A stretch of 5,859 nucleotides of DNA. Origin: Anaerolineales bacterium (lineage in GTDB: Bacteria > Chloroflexota > Anaerolineae > Anaerolineales > UBA6663). The stretch is from assembly GCA_017999235.1 (NCBI GenBank), contig JAGOBN010000291.1, positions 1-5,859 on the forward strand, given 5' to 3'. Below the pieces are notes generated by a model. That model was given only the letters and a program-made list of their open reading frames with translations. It was not told the origin of the DNA and did no database searches. Each line of letters opens with the position of its first letter. The stretch's first letter is position 1. This document shows, piece after piece, positions 5,749 through 5,859 of this stretch. The translations under genes were made by a program, and so were the position numbers.

Positions 5749-5859
5749 CTCTTATCCAGAGAGGCGGAGGGACCGGCCCTATGATGCCTCAGCAACCTGT
5801 TTCTTATAACAAGGTGCCAAATCCGGCAGGTAGGATGTACCGCAAGGCGCATCTGTATT
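5749..5859 (+). promoter_or_regulatory. SAM-I (S-box) riboswitch aptamer, 3' end at or beyond window edge
   Basis: The sequence follows the S-box consensus closely: CTCTTATCCAGAGAGG (from 5749), GGAGGGACCGGCCCTATGA (from 5766), GCCTCAGCAACC (5786-5797) and AAGGTGCCAAATCC (5811-5824). Helix P2 is GAGGC (5761-5765) with GCCTC (5786-5790); the inner P2 stem is AGGG (5768-5771) with CCCT (5777-5780), flanked by the kink-turn G/A-rich bases. P3 joins ACC and TGTT (5795-5801) with AACA and GGT (5808-5815), plus the ligand-site GC pairs. P4 is GGTA (5829-5832) with TACC (5838-5841). The pseudoknot pairs loop CCGG (5773-5776) with CCGG (5823-5826). SAM binding normally turns off downstream methionine, SAM or sulfur genes; that gene lies past the window. 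The usual 3' strand of P1 (GATAAGAG-like) is not seen, and no expression platform is visible. Confidence 0.92.

Noticed and set aside
4020..5852. A 610-codon open frame on the minus strand opposite the ATPase gene
   Set aside because: Its translation is rich in Gln, His, Arg, Gly and Ala with no domain, as expected antisense to a GC-rich gene. The ATPase on the other strand has every family motif, and the frame also runs through the riboswitch.
1..5859. CRISPR arrays, insertion sequences, tRNA or rRNA genes, direct-repeat arrays
   Set aside because: None seen on reading: no regularly spaced repeats, no transposase motifs, and no tRNA-like cloverleaf or rRNA-like segment.

Overview
The window is GC-rich throughout, apart from a more AT-rich patch around 750-840 and the last ~230 bases. 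It is bacterial. A lipoprotein with a Thr/Pro/Ala-rich linker after the lipid-attachment Cys, a solo SUI1/YciH protein and a SAM-I riboswitch would fit a Chloroflexota-type genome (Anaerolineae-like). That placement is an inference from style and gene content only; no marker gene here fixes it.

Layout. (1) 3-191, + strand: the last 62 codons of an unrecognised protein, cut by the window edge. (2) 220-558, - strand: a complete SUI1/YciH-type factor, convergent with the first gene; a GC hairpin lies over its stop codon. (3) 559-873: a divergent intergenic region with a candidate leftward promoter and no convincing gene. (4) 874-5612, + strand: a four-gene ABC importer operon of the BMP (basic membrane protein)/nucleoside type, in the order permease, permease, substrate-binding lipoprotein, double-domain ATPase. 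The two permease genes overlap by 8 nt. The lipoprotein gene has GC-rich hairpins at both ends. (5) 5613-5859: an intergenic leader with a weak post-operon hairpin, a plausible promoter (TAGCCA-16-TATACT), a hairpin beginning at the expected transcription start, and a SAM-I (S-box) riboswitch that runs to the window edge.

How it works together. The lipoprotein should capture a solute outside the membrane. The two unequal permeases form the channel and the fused double ATPase powers it. Family knowledge points to purine nucleosides or a similar small heterocycle, but no neighbouring catabolic gene identifies the substrate. The riboswitch belongs to the next transcription unit, beyond the window, which is probably a methionine/SAM or sulfur-metabolism gene; it is not part of the ABC operon.

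The region is mostly ordinary. No previously undescribed system is supported. The best items for a second look are the unusual 3' end of the riboswitch aptamer (with a re-paired CCGG/CCGG pseudoknot) and the hairpins that bracket the lipoprotein cistron.
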